Positions 11,465 through 22,689 of a stretch of DNA of 64,000 bases are shown piece after piece; positions within the stretch are counted from its first letter, which is position 1, and each line of letters begins with the position of its first letter. The translations under genes and the position numbers were made by a program. Location: NCBI RefSeq assembly GCF_963675165.1, contig NC_087393.1:2981502-3045501 (forward strand), read 5' to 3'. The notes under the pieces were generated by a model that saw nothing but the letters and a program-made list of their open reading frames with translations, ran no database searches and was not told the origin of the DNA. This DNA is from Halichondria panicea. Its lineage: Eukaryota; Porifera; Demospongiae; Suberitida; Halichondriidae.

Positions 11465-12073
11465 CTACTCTGAGAATATCAGAATCATCAATAAATGGTT
11501 GCAGAGACAATAGTGAACTGGAGTTGGAGAAAGTTTGTTTTCTTTGGAGTGAATCCAGGTCAGCTGTGAAGTGAGTTGCTTGAATAACCAGTAATTTTCT
11601 GCTGCTTGCAATTCAGTGGTTGTGAGATGAGTCTTGATCCGTTCTGCTATATTCTTGGTTTGAGAATTTCGATTGAAACGAAGGGTCCAAGCAGTAACAC
11701 GTTTCAAGTAGTCATAACTTGAAAATTGATCCATAGGGATGATGGGTGAGTGAGTACAAGTAGTGACACTTCTTTTTCATCAATTTCAGATTTGTTTGGA
11801 GGGATTTCAGGCCAATTAGTTGGTGGTTCTTTAAGCCAAGTGGGTCCGTTCCACCAGAGAGAGTGATCAAGGAGTTCTGAGGGGTAGAGTCCTCTTGTCA
11901 GGAGGGATGAGATCGACTATGGTTGAGATTCTGTTTCCAACATATGTCTTGTAGCGTCTAGGACTTCCATCCAGCCAATTTAGTACAATTGTGCTGTCGG
12001 TCCAGGCATGTGTGAGTGAGAGGGGAATATTGAGTACTTGTCTGATATAGTCGAGCCAGTAGTTGAGCTCCAC
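11465..12073 (-). pseudogene. BEL RNase H / connection region
   Basis: Open pieces 11867-12073 (YIRQVLNIPLSLTHAWTDS.IVLNWL, where TDS and LNWL are typical of the BEL RNase H tail) and 11465-11734 (YLKRVTAWTLRFNRN) fit the stretch between RNase H and integrase. They lie in different frames with stops between them, and the region has no independent function. Confidence 0.65.
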
Positions 12074-12130
12074 AGAACTCTAGGCGAGGGATAGTTAGCC
12101 GCTTGATGGGTGCCACCTTGCTCTTAGACA

Positions 12131-13857
12131 TCACCAAAGCAATGTGGGTACGGTGTCTGTGATGCGTAGATAGACTACAGCTGCATAAGCAAGTTCAGAA
12201 GCGTCCGAGAAACCATGGATTTCTGTTGAGAAGGGTTTGGACTTCTTGTCAAAGTAGCATCGGGGAATGGGTATCTGTGAGAGTAGGTGCAGTTCTGTTC
12301 TCCATTGTAGCCAGGCATCATGGACATGTTCAGGCACAGAGTCATCCCAGTCAACCTTTAGCTCCCATAGCTGCTGCATGAGAATCTTGGCTTGATAGTA
12401 GAGGGAGAAACCAACCTAGGGCATCAAAAGTCTTGGCAACATCTGAGACAATACCACGTTTCGTTAGAGTTTCCAGTGGTGTGGGAGAAGGTACAGACAG
12501 TTTGAATCCTTGGGAGCATTCCACTGAATTCCAAGTGTCTTTGTGTATTCTTCCGTCGAGGGCATTTCTTGAATAGACTTGGGGTCTTTGAGGTTTGCTG
12601 GCAAGTGCTGGATAGCTTGTAGATCGCTAGAGTTCCACTTTCTTAGGAGAAATCCTCCTGCAGAGAATAAGTCCTGGAGTTGCCGTTGAAGCTCAATAGC
12701 TTCTTGAACAGTATCAGCTCCTGTGAGTCCATCATCAACATGCTCTTGGCTGCAAGTGGGTATTCCATAGCGTGGTCGATAGCATTTTGCTTGACAGCCA
12801 TGTTAGCTGCAAATGAGGAAGCAGATACTCCGAAGGTGATGCGAGTCATCCTGAAGTCAAGCAGAGGGTCCTTTGGGTTGTTCCGCCACACAAAGCGATG
12901 GAGATCGCGATCGGCAGTGGTTAGTTCGATAGCCCGATACATTTTGCTAACGTCTGTGGTGAGAGCAATTCGATGTGTACGGAATCGAAGGAGAACATCA
13001 ATAAGAGGGGGGTGAATGGTAGGTCTGATTTGGCAGAGGCGTCAAATACAACTCGGAGTTTCGTTGTCGTACTTTCTTCTTTTCTCACAGCATGCATGGG
13101 CAAATAGAACGTTTCTTGAGAGGGTTTGTGCATGTCTGCTTCTGGTACACATTCAGCGTGTTTGAGATCCATGTTTGAGATCCATGACAGTAGCAAATTC
13201 ATCAAATTGATCCTTTGAGTGGAGAGATCGCTCGAGAGAGAGGAATCGGCGTACAGCAGATGATCTTGACTCTCCAAGAGGTTTTGTCCGAGGGTTTTTT
13301 GGAAGTGGTACGACAAATCTACCATCTTCACTTTTCTTGTGGGTTTCAGCAAAATGACGAACAACAGAGCGTTCTTCTGGTGAGTCTTCTGGTGAGTGAT
13401 TTGAGACATCTCTTGGGCATTCTTCAATTTCGCGGAGAATGTCGTCACCAGAGAGTGTGATTGCATGGTTAGCTGCAACATTGTCTGTTTTGCCAGTGAG
13501 TACCCATCCAAACTTAGTTTCAAAGGCAGTAGGCGTACCAGGGGGTCCATTCCGCCGGCCTTGCAACAGCACATCAGCGTAGACGTCTACTCCCAGGAGT
13601 ATGTCAATTTTGTTAGGTTGGCCGAAGTCGGGATCTGCAAGGTTGAGGTGACTCCATTTGGCATTTAAGTGCACAGGTTGAGCAGGTTGAGTGGGTAGAT
13701 CACAAGTGACACGTGGGACAATAATTGCAGATATTTGAAGCCTTTCAACGGGTGGGCACAGAGATGAGATTGACAAGGGAGATCCGCGAGACATACCAGT
13801 GATGCCAGAGATGCGAATGTTCTGAGTTGACAATGGTAGTTGGAGAGATTGAGCCAA
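12131..13857 (-). pseudogene. BEL protease/reverse transcriptase/RNase H region, broken
   Basis: Minus-strand pieces in order: ILLGVDVYADVLLQG and AFETKFGWVLTGK (DUF1758-like protease C-terminus), ETFYLPMHAV...TTKLRVVFDASAK (RT entry block, about 13050-13130), SKMYRAIEL..DRDLHRFVWR and RMTRITFGVSASSF (about 12830-12945), the VDD catalytic motif in HVDDGLTGAD (about 12735) and an RNase H-like FSTEIHGFSDASELAYAAVVY (about 12155-12225). These are in at least four frames. A 13 bp tandem duplication (TTTGAGATCCATG, 13160-13188) accounts for one break. A segment between the DASAK block and the next RT block appears deleted. The order and residues are typical of Pao-type pol. Confidence 0.8.
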
Positions 13858-14481
13858 TCACTCGGATATGAATGAAGTAGAAGAGCCTGAGTCAAGTAGG
13901 CTGCGTGCTCGGACACAAGTGCCATCGGGTGCGTTTACAAACATTTGACAAGTCATGAGTAGTGTAGTTCCAGAGCCAGACTGAGCATAACCAGACTGAG
14001 CATAACTTGAGACCATTGGTGCTACTGCTAGAGCAGAAGATTCGGTAGAGGGAGGCTCTGACTGTTCTTTGTTTTCTGCAGACTCACGGTGAAGCAACGT
14101 GTGATGTGGCTTCTGGCATTTCCTGCAACGATTGTTGCTTCCGCAATTCTTTGCCTGGTTTGAGACAATTAAGACATACATTGCTTGAGCGGACAGTGGA
14201 CAACATCTTGTCGTGAGGGAGCAACTTGAACTGCGGACAAGCATACAAGGGATGTTTCTGAGTCTTACATATCGAACAATTAGGTGCATTTGGTGATTGT
14301 GAATTCGCCACAAAGGAGGCTGCTGATTTGGGAAATGGTTTCCGTATCTGGTGATGATGTCTTCTAGGTTCACTTGAGCAGGTTTTTGAGGAAGTATACT
14401 ATAGGAGTGAAAAAGTACTCGCACCCTATTGTTAAGGTTGTTAAGTGTATTCATGGCCTTAAATCTAACCTCATCTACCAC
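13858..14481 (-). pseudogene. BEL gag C-terminus and protease start
   Basis: The minus strand shows a knuckle-like C..C....HPLYACPQFK and NVCLNCLKPG block (in the 14084-14311 frame), then CRKCQKPHHTLLH in a second frame, then the protease signature RSLLDSGSSTSFISE near 13870. This matches the BEL arrangement of CCHC-type knuckles followed by an aspartic protease. Two frames are used, so at least one frameshift separates the knuckles. A tandem duplication of 16 bp at 13970-14005 produces an in-frame GYAQS repeat. The gag N-terminal region (DUF1759-type in this family) is absent. Confidence 0.75.
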
Positions 14482-14740
14482 TGCACCAGCAGCCTCTTCA
14501 CTATGTGTAATCTATAATCATACATCCTTCCTCTGGTCCTCTGGTCTCGAGCTGCTCCTGTATGTTCTATAATTATGTTTATTCTATAATTATACTTATC
14601 ACTTCCTCACGGGTGACTGACGGTCTCTGCATATTAATCCTGCATCATCATGTAACCTTGTCATAATTATATAACTTCTGTGTTTTTCTTGTTGTATAGA
14701 GAAAGGTCATTGACAGATGAGGGGTAAGTCTCGATATCAG

Positions 14741-15100
14741 CTGTGAGTAGTTGTACTTAAATGTAAATATCTTTTGATTGGACCCGTGTGTAGATGAATG
14801 ACTGTGACTGAACTACAGTAGCTTTTCAGTGTTATCTCAGCAATTGAATAAAACTTACTGCTAAGCTATTAATTTTTCAAAAGTTATTGAAAACCAGTAA
14901 ATCATGACACTGTGAACATTTGTAACACGGATGGCCAGGATACCTTAACTGTACAAGATACTGTTTTATTACTCTAACACTATAACAATTTGCTGTTCTA
15001 TTAATCACCACAAACCCACCACCTTATCATTTTTGGATATGTTGTAGTTCAGTCATTCATCTACACACGGGTATCAACACCATTTAAGTACAACTACTCA
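14741..15100. mobile_element. Small TIR element (MITE-like)
   Basis: The left arm (from about 14742) reads GAGTAGTTGTACTTAAATG...ACCCGTGTGTAGATGAATGACTG. The right arm, ending about 15099, is its inverted counterpart: CAGTCATTCATCTACACACGGG...CATTTAAGTACAACTACTC. Arms are about 55-70 bp with one small internal difference, enclosing roughly 230 bp of AT-rich non-coding sequence. No target duplication is obvious. Confidence 0.75.
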
Positions 15101-15589
15101 TGGTAATCTACTCTCTAGACTGTACAGAGTCACACAGTGAGCCCGTCCTGGTCCATAGCGCTAGCTGCATGTCTGGCATACTTTTCAAGCACATCGACAC
15201 AAGCCTAGCACTGAGTAATAAAGATGCATGTCATTATAGAAACTATACTATAACACTAGAGCGAAAGCGGCGAGAGGCATTAGCAAGCGCACACTCGTTG
15301 TTATAATTGTAATTCCCACAATTCCCTGTGTATATTTGTTTTCACATACAGTCGAGTTGTCTGACGAGGTGACACTACATGAAGTACTTGTCAGCCGTTT
15401 ATTATCAGCCGTTTATGATAATAGTTTATTTTGTTTCTGTGCTTCCCTTTGTGAGTGTTCAATATGTTTGAGTGTTCACAGTGTGTGCGCTTTTGTGCAA
15501 GAGAAAAAAAGAGCTCGTTACTAAGGTTTGAATGAGGGGTCAAAGGTCGCGCCTACGGCAGCTCTTTTTACACTCAGTGACTGGCACGC

Positions 15590-15790
15590 ACATAAAGATA
15601 CACTGCGCGCACGCACACACACACACACACACACTCCATCGACTCCCACCGTCCAACTCCCACCGTCCATCACAGCTGCATTCATCACAGAGAATACATT
15701 GTGGATGAGACCAGCAGATAGCTAAGCAAATCACCCCGGCTTCTGTATTCACTTCAACACACTGCTGGAGCCAGTACACTACGTAGCTAA
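15590..15790 (-). repeat. Dispersed TG-core repeat family, inverted partial copy
   Basis: The reverse complement carries the family landmarks GTGTTGAAG..AATACAGAAGC, GGTCTCATCCACAATGTATTC and GTGTATCTTTATGTGCGTGC, with a (CA)n run at about 15614-15634 on the plus strand. It corresponds to the 5' half of the copies at 2250 and 43925. Confidence 0.65.
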
Positions 15791-16109
15791 GAGCACCATG
15801 TACAAGCAGCATCGCTATAATCATACGCATACCTCTGAAGTACTACAGCCATAAGAGTACTACAGCCATAAGCATCGTTGTTCTCACTGTCTAGCCATTC
15901 TCACTGTCTAGCTGCCCTAGAAGGTTGTACTACAAAGATCTTGTAGCCATTATCAAACGGTCACTTTTCTTTCGACAGTATTGCGTACCTCGAGGCAAGA
16001 TATTAAACAGATACCACGTGAAAGAGCTGCGTGGGCATAGCTCCAACACAGCGCCCAGATTTTTTGAAAATTATCACTACCGCTGCCGTCAGCTAAAGCC
16101 GGGAAAGGG

Positions 16110-17426
16110 TTAAGGAAAGTTAAACACACTTTTTCATAATTAAAAATTTAATTATACTTTTATACTTTTTTGGCTAGAAATTTCACTGTCAACATTAATT
16201 GAAACACGAGTTATGGAGATGCTATTACTGTACCTGACGCTGGATTAACAGCAGGAGACTGCTCTGATATTTAATGATCGCTTGAATACAACACTTGACT
16301 CGGACTTTTGCTTTCTTCGGTTTATTCGGTTTATCTTCAAAACTTGGTCCATAAAACCTCATGACTCGAGGTGAAATAGTAACCCTTTTCTCAAATTCCA
16401 AGCAAGCATATCTTCCTCCAGGCCAATTGAACTTGCTTCAGTGTAAAGTTTTTTCCAACAACATCTCTTGCCACGCTGTTCCACGTCATCTGTGGTACTT
16501 GCTCGTGGATTCTCCGATGGCTGTCAATAGCCTGAACTCTGTAGTTTCAATATCAGCAACGAGTGCCATTGTCTGGTAAATCCACACACAGTACTGACTG
16601 ACAGGGTAAACATATCTAAACACACACATGCACAGTGATGACTAAAATAAAAAGGTCAAACTTTCCTGCTGACTCATCAATAATTCTCAATGGGTGTGGT
16701 CATGATAGTAGCTACATCATAAGTAATTTCTTAAGAGGGGGGGAATATGAGCCCCCTATTCCATACCCCTGGATCCGCCCCTGTGACATATGTCTTACCT
16801 ATTTACTTCCATAGTCATAGTGCCATGGCATCAAGTCATCCAAAATGTAATTGAGGAGCTCTTCGCCAACCATCGCCAAGGATTCACAGCACGAAATGTA
16901 TTCCGCCTGCAGCCTTTTCCAAGCCTTTTCCATCCATAAAATCCGCAAGGGGCAAGGAAAACATTCGTTCATTCCTACTAATGCAGGATAAGAGTCCAGC
17001 CATCCGCTACATAATACATCCGCTACATAATACCGATATAATTTTACAGGATGATAAATTTTACAATTTTACATACCTTCAAAATGTGTACTGGGTCTTC
17101 TCTTTCATACCAGATTCGGATTTGAATGGGACTCCTTCGCACAGTTGGATGATCTCTGTCTCCAGATATGTACTTCACTAGACCCATATACAACGGGGAT
17201 TTGTTAAAAGAGGAACAAACTCAAAATGTCCGCTAGGAAGATGGTCAGGGAGGGAAATCCCTAGTTCTGTTATGCTTGCTTCTCTTTTTTTGCGATTAGA
17301 AATGATGGAGTTCCACATTCAACAGAATGTTATCAAACTTTTATATTGCGAAACTGAAGCCAATAATAGTGACAGGGCCTACCCTTATGGAGCAAACTAA
17401 TTAATTGTATTTTATTGCTTTATTGC
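16110..17426. other. No recognisable gene; solo hAT-like terminus near 16770-16787
   Basis: No coding region is recognised. The sequence GGATCCGCCCCTG (16770-16782) read on the minus strand is CAGGGGCGGATCC, a typical hAT-type terminal repeat. No partner end was found, so it is a solo end or chance. A similar CAGTGGCGGATGCAG-type end lies at about 18655-18669. Confidence 0.35.
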
Positions 17427-17430
17427 TTAA

Positions 17431-18158
17431 CCCTTTCCCCGTTTTAATTAAAAAAAGAAAATACAGAATAAATACAGTTTTTCTTTAAAAATTCATATAA
17501 TATCATGAACCATACATTGAAATGACTTGTAAATATTTCCTATAGGTAGCGCAGACCCCAGAGGTATCTTGACACCATCATCGTTACCTAGCAACTGACC
17601 ACCCCCCTAATTAGCGATTGTTTACAAACATTTACAATTATGTACACAAACAATATTGTATGAAGGCCGTGTTTTCAAGGAGACATGGTTCAAGCAGAAA
17701 CTTGTCTGTGAGGTCACATCGGCAGACGCCATTTTCCCGGGAAATGTTTTCTTCTACAAGTTCAATGGTGGCTCATGATGTCCACTGCCTAAATACAGTT
17801 ATACTGAAGCTATCAAAAAGCTACTCTAGACCCAGGAACTTAGTCGATCCCAAGAGCTTAGGTTCTTCAGGCTCTATATTTTCTAGCTTGAGGTAGTTTC
17901 TTATCTAGCTATGATCCCAGTCACTGTCCTCTCACTCAACAAGGCATTGTTCTCCTCACTGTCTAGCTGCCCTAGAACCTCACTGAGGTTGCACTAAGCC
18001 ATTATCAATTAGTCACATGCGGTCACTTTTCTTTCGTGCGAAGCGTACCTCGAGGCAAGATATTAAAGATACCATGTGAAAGAGCAGCATGTGCTGGTAC
18101 CTACAGCGCTAGCATGGACAAGTGCGGCCGGAAAAAGACGGCTTCAGCGGGGAAAGGG
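17431..18158 (+). mobile_element. piggyBac-type MITE, 728 bp, TTAA flanks
   Basis: It starts CCCTTTCCCCG and ends CGGGGAAAGGG, with TTAA on both sides (17427-17430 and 18159-18162). The right third resembles the right end at 16109 (CTGTCTAGCTGCCCTAGAA, GGTCACTTTTCTTTCG, GTACCTCGAGGCAAGATATTAAA), so they are one family. No transposase is encoded. A paralogous sequence at about 44878-44955 (inverted) contains the two flanks joined with one TTAA, which is an unoccupied version of this insertion site. Confidence 0.8.
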
Positions 18159-18169
18159 TTAATTAAATA

Positions 18170-18688
18170 AAGCAGTGCTTAAGCTTCAATGTGCTTAAGC
18201 TTCACACCTTCCTACCCCATGCACCTTCCTACCCCCAAAATATTTTCGGGTGAAAGGGGGACAGTATTGACCTACCGCTTTGAGAAACTTATGTTCGAAG
18301 TTCTATCCGCATACAAAAACAGCATGAAAAAATTCAATGGCTGCCCCCTACTGCCCCTATACAAAAAAAATTTCGGATAAAAAATTTTTTTTTTAGTTAG
18401 AGGAGATATTGAAGTTACTTATGAAAGAAAACCAAAATCTAAAATCCTTAGCTCTAAATATTTTACTTTGTAGTGTACTGAACATATTAGTTTGCTCTAT
18501 CCTAGGCTTTCAATGCGGAGATTCAAGTTAAAGGTTGTCCCTGAACCCGAATGCTATGCTGTTGAGGGGGCGTGAGGGGGCGTGAGTGACAAAAATTCTG
18601 TGACAAAAATTCTGCTCGCTCACTACTTTTCCTTGACCCCCCCTTTCAGAAATTCTGCATCCGCCACTGTACGTTGCTATGGGCTCCA

Positions 18689-18725
<37 letters not shown>

Positions 18726-21700
18726 ACTCTGAGGCAGTGGGCAGGATGTCGTCAAGCTTTCTCTGGGCATAGCTGAGAACAACCTAGCTCCTCATAGCGC
18801 ATTACCTTGACCTTGAGAGAGGACACTGGCGACTAGGGGGCACAGAATACAGAATGATTAACCCACTAACAGACGAATTTAGTTAAGAATAGAATTTAGT
18901 TAAGTCATAAAAAAGGTGTTTGTATCAGACATCTCGAAAGCGGTAAAATCAGCTACCACCTAAGACTACCACCACAAAGCCCTTAATTGGGTTGCAGCTA
19001 GACTGTACAGTGTAAGAACACAGTCATAGAAGACTGGAGAGATCCCAGTCCTCTGGTTTCTCGTGAGAAGCTTCCAAGCGCGCTCGTTACCCATTACCAG
19101 CTGATGGGTTGTGAAATTGTCAAACAGTTTCCAGAGTGCAAGACGCGTACGATTACAGACCAATCAGATTTTATAGCCCTTATGTAATGCTTATGCAGCA
19201 AGCTGGTAACTCACTCAAAATAAGGCCTTCTACAAGTGATTGTGCGCATGTGCTCCGTTTGTAATCCCTCTCCCTTTCATAATTTGGGCACACGTAAGCG
19301 CGTCGCAAAATGTTTGGCTACGCTATACCGTATTTCGAGGGTATAATATTTCGATGTTCGCGGATTGAGCCTCTACCACGAAAATTTATACCCACGAAAA
19401 TATTTATATCTTTATTGAATAGTAGGACCTATCAACAATAAGAGGTGCCTCACCGTTAATAGGGCTAACGGTGTGGAGGTACAGCTGCATGTTGATGTGC
19501 GCATGCGTCGAATAATGTGAGAGTATTCCAACTGTGCTGCTAAAATAGTATAATGATAATTATTAGGTCCGTATAATTATTATTACCGATTATTACCAGA
19601 TTTCCAGGCGTGGCAGGACCGTAGAGACGGAGCCTAAAAATCACACCGGCATTGCACTGTCTTGAGTAGCCAAACTTCACACAGGAGTCACAGGTTTTTC
19701 ACAGCTGATTGGAGTTCATGTAATCATTATTTTTATACATTTTATTGTTACCGTTTTTGGAGTTAGCATAGCCAGGCATTGTGCTTTTTCGGACAGTCGG
19801 GCATACTTTCTTTGCACGAACGAATGAGAAACACAGAGATAGGTCTGGTATACCGTTGAATTCACCGTAAACCTATATACGAAATATAACAATTTTCATT
19901 CCTAGGGACCTTTACTCCTTTACTACCTCACCAATCAGAGCTCGCATGATGTTTTCATTAACAGATTTATAAGGTGCATGCATACTCGCTACTGATCATC
20001 ATCACGTAAACGTTGCTGGCTGGATGTCGTTAAAGCGAGTACTCTGGGACAGATTGATTCCAGGAAGAACAGTCGACAAGGAAACCATTGATATTGACAG
20101 TGACGTTTTGATCTGTAGCTCCCCCGTCCATCCTGCAGAGAACAACTGACAACTTTTATCAGAGCTTTTCCGTGCATTTTCTGAGCATTCTTGATTGCTA
20201 TGCAACAATAATTATAATTATACATAATATACTATAACAATTAATGTAAGCATTCGGTCTGCTGTAATACTTCAACTTGGCTGTGTTGTAACTAAATCTG
20301 ACCTTGAGGGGGGCCAGGTTTTGTGGTGGTAGTAGTATCTGACACTATTATGCGTGATACTATTATGTGTGTGTGCGTGTTGTGTGTGCGTGTGTGTGTG
20401 TATGTGCGTGTGCGGATATATAGTAGTGTGTTTGTGGGTGTGTTCTCAGGTGCATTAAGGACTGGGACCTTCAATTATTGCTGAATTTGCAAATTATAAG
20501 CCCTGCCCACACGGTTGCCATGGTTCCGCCCACGCGTTCATTACTTCAACGTACCACTCCCTTTTCATTTTGCAGTAATTCAGCTAGTTTAGAGAAGTGA
20601 CGTAGTCGGCGTTTAAAACACCCTCTAGTAAAGCTTGCGAGGCAATAGATGACTTCCATAAGCCTTCCTTAGCTGATTTATCCTTGTACTTTGTCAAAAA
20701 ATTGTTGACCGTGTCCCTGGGAAGCCTACTATCCAAGATGAGACTGCTACATCAAACAACTTTCTGTTATTTCTCCCTTGCAAAGACCAGGAGGGCTAAG
20801 CGCTAGAGTGAGTTGTTAGCTTAGATAGAACTAAGTATAATGAGCAGCAGCAATAGCTAGTAGACTTAGTGTTTAAACGCCGATTTTTCAATAGAAAAGT
20901 GAAATAGTGCTTCGACAAAACGGACCACCCCCACTGATCAATTAGTGGGCGGGGCTTCATTTTAATATTTTCCTAGAGAATGGAAGCCAGTGTTTCATTT
21001 CATCATAAAAGTTTTACACAGATTAATATACACAGTAAACAGCAGCAGGTTGAAGTGCCTCTTATAAATGTCTTTTTTATGTTGGTCCCAGTCCTTAATG
21101 CACCTGAGTTTGCCCCTGTGTGTGTGTGTGTGTATGTACGCCCTCTGTGCGTGCGGACAAAACACTATATATAGTAGTGTGTTTGTGTGTGTAGGTGTGT
21201 GTGTGTGCGTGGGCCCGTGTGTGTATGTGTATGTGTATGCCAGTGTGTATGTGTATGCCCCTGTGTCTGTGTGTGCGTGTGTGTGTGTGCGTGGGTGTTT
21301 GCCCGTGTGGCGTGCACTGGACCAAATGTAGAATTTCTTCATGTAGGATTCGCACATGATATGTCTAATGTCTACTAAATTTCATATAAGTTGGAAATTA
21401 GAAATTTCATAGGATAGGGCGGAATTTCTGATATAGGAGGCTGTGTTGGAGGTCTGTGAATTTGGTTCAGTTTGTCATTGTTCTCGACATCTTTTCATTT
21501 CGCCTGCTGTCTAGTCTTACTTTGATTGCGCAAATTGCATTAGATACCCTTCATAAGCTAAGGAATAAACTTGATGGAATAAAAACTTGATGTGACCAAG
21601 CAACCACAAATTGTGTTGGCCTGATATCGATGCTGGGGGCCAGAATTTTTCTTCATCAAGGACGTACTTTTTTGCTCTCCTTGGTAAGTGAAGAAAGGGG

Positions 21701-22320
21701 AAAAATCAAAAAGGTACAACCATACAACCATGATTCATCAGATAAATGTACAGTTATGTAATGATTATACGCCTGTGTTTACAGATGATGAATCATCACA
21801 GTCTGAATTACAAGCAGCACAAATGAATATGAGTTCCAATTTGACCTAGGAATGAACAAACCATCGAACTCTTTGTTTATGAAGAACGCCCTCAGCTGAC
21901 GCAGTCTATGACATGTTTCCAGCAACATTTTCTGCATCTGGAAGGACGATTTCCTCAAGGTAACTTCTTAAAACAACTTTCAACTAAAAATAACATACTC
22001 TATTATTTGCAGATGCAAATGGATCTGTGGTTCAAATTTTCACTAGGAGTACCCACCGTTGGGATTTGTGCCTAGATTTCACAACCTATGATTTTCCCAC
22101 TGCCAACACATGTTGCAATGTCATCTATCATCTATCTTCCACTTCACTTGAAGAGCACCTCTGCTTTGGTATTCAAAATTCGACCGGTTTCGGAAAGTTT
22201 AACTGCCCTCATCATGTCACTTATATATTATTCTTGTGGTCTGGTCACTGGTCTGGTCACATCTCATTACTTGCAATTGTATTATTATTAATTTAATAAC
22301 GCATTCTAATTACAACAAGC
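18170..22320. other. No recognisable gene; repeats only
   Basis: No open frame was assignable. TG-rich tracts lie at 20353-20420 and 21115-21305; the frames through them are low complexity. CTCAGGTGCATTAAGGACTGGGACC (20446) and its inverse at 21084-21110 form an inverted pair about 640 bp apart. Inside that pair a second inverted pair (TCGGCGTTTAAA..CAC) sits at about 20597 and 20868. Together these suggest a further small TIR element of undetermined limits. Confidence 0.4.
18690..18722. repeat. (CA)n microsatellite
   Basis: About 16 uninterrupted CA dinucleotides. It lies just downstream of a CAGTGGCGGATGCAG-type putative hAT terminus (read on the minus strand). Confidence 0.9.
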
Positions 22321-22326
22321 ATAATT

Positions 22327-22680
22327 AGCCATATTGGAGCAGGCTACAATTGTTGAGCAAAGAATTGCCTATGCATTGATATGCTTAGTTTGCACATACC
22401 TCTTTTCATACCTGCGCGTTAGAAACTCAAAGTTTTGAAATAGCGGTATTGAGAAACGCCCACTTAAAGATTGCTAAATTGGGAAAAGTAAGGTAATGGT
22501 GGCTGCTTAGACAAAGCGCCTTAGACAAAGCGCTTCGGTGGAACGCGTTGGATTCAGAGCATCAGATTTTACAGAGAGGTAGTAGAGATAGATTATACAC
22601 TGTAGTCTATAAATCTGGCTATTGCTCAATACCAATATCTGCTCCAATATGGCCTTTTTCCCAGAGCCTGTCACATATTA
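22327..22680 (-). mobile_element. MITE copy 2, inverted relative to 4845-5262
   Basis: It shares CCCAGAGCCTGTCACATATTA at its right end and, in inverse order, the interior landmarks of copy 1 (GCAAAGAATTGCCTA, GATATGCTTAGTTTGCACATACCTC, AAGCGC, GGATTCAGAGCATCAGATTTT). It includes a tandem duplication TTAGACAAAGCGC (22507-22532). The left end is less clear and may be truncated. Confidence 0.65.
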
Positions 22681-22689
22681 TAGGGAACT

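Larger units (their letters stand above)
10206..14490 (-). mobile_element. BEL/Pao LTR retrotransposon, 5'-truncated and degraded
   Basis: On the minus strand the order is gag zinc-knuckle region, aspartic protease, reverse transcriptase/RNase H, integrase, then the BEL-specific DUF5641 tail, which is the canonical BEL/Pao order. The gag N-terminus and 5' LTR are missing; coding signal stops near 14480. The putative 3' LTR is reduced to about 45 bp beginning TGTTCACGC at 10251. Multiple frameshifts and stops are present, some caused by tandem duplications of 12-16 bp (13155-13190, 13375-13400). No target duplication could be found because both ends are incomplete. It lies inside the block bounded by piggyBac-type ends. 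Confidence 0.85.
5457..16109 (+). mobile_element. piggyBac-type composite element (bounded by TTAA and CCCTTTCCCGG ends)
   Basis: The left end starts CCCTTTCCCGGCTTTAGCC and the right end is its inverted counterpart, GGCTTTAGC-type, ending GGGAAAGGG. Both are directly flanked by TTAA (5453-5456 and 16110-16113). Beyond the first 18 bases the two ends remain alignable for about 110 bp: GGCAGC..TA, an A/T-rich step, then GCAGCTCTT.CACGTGGTAT. The interior includes piggyBac-like N-terminal exons near 5620-6160, unassigned open frames at 7.7-9.8 kb, a truncated BEL/Pao element (10.2-14.5 kb) and a small TIR element (14741-15099). Whether these ends belong to one element grown by later insertions, or to two separate copies, cannot be settled from this sequence alone. 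Confidence 0.5.
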
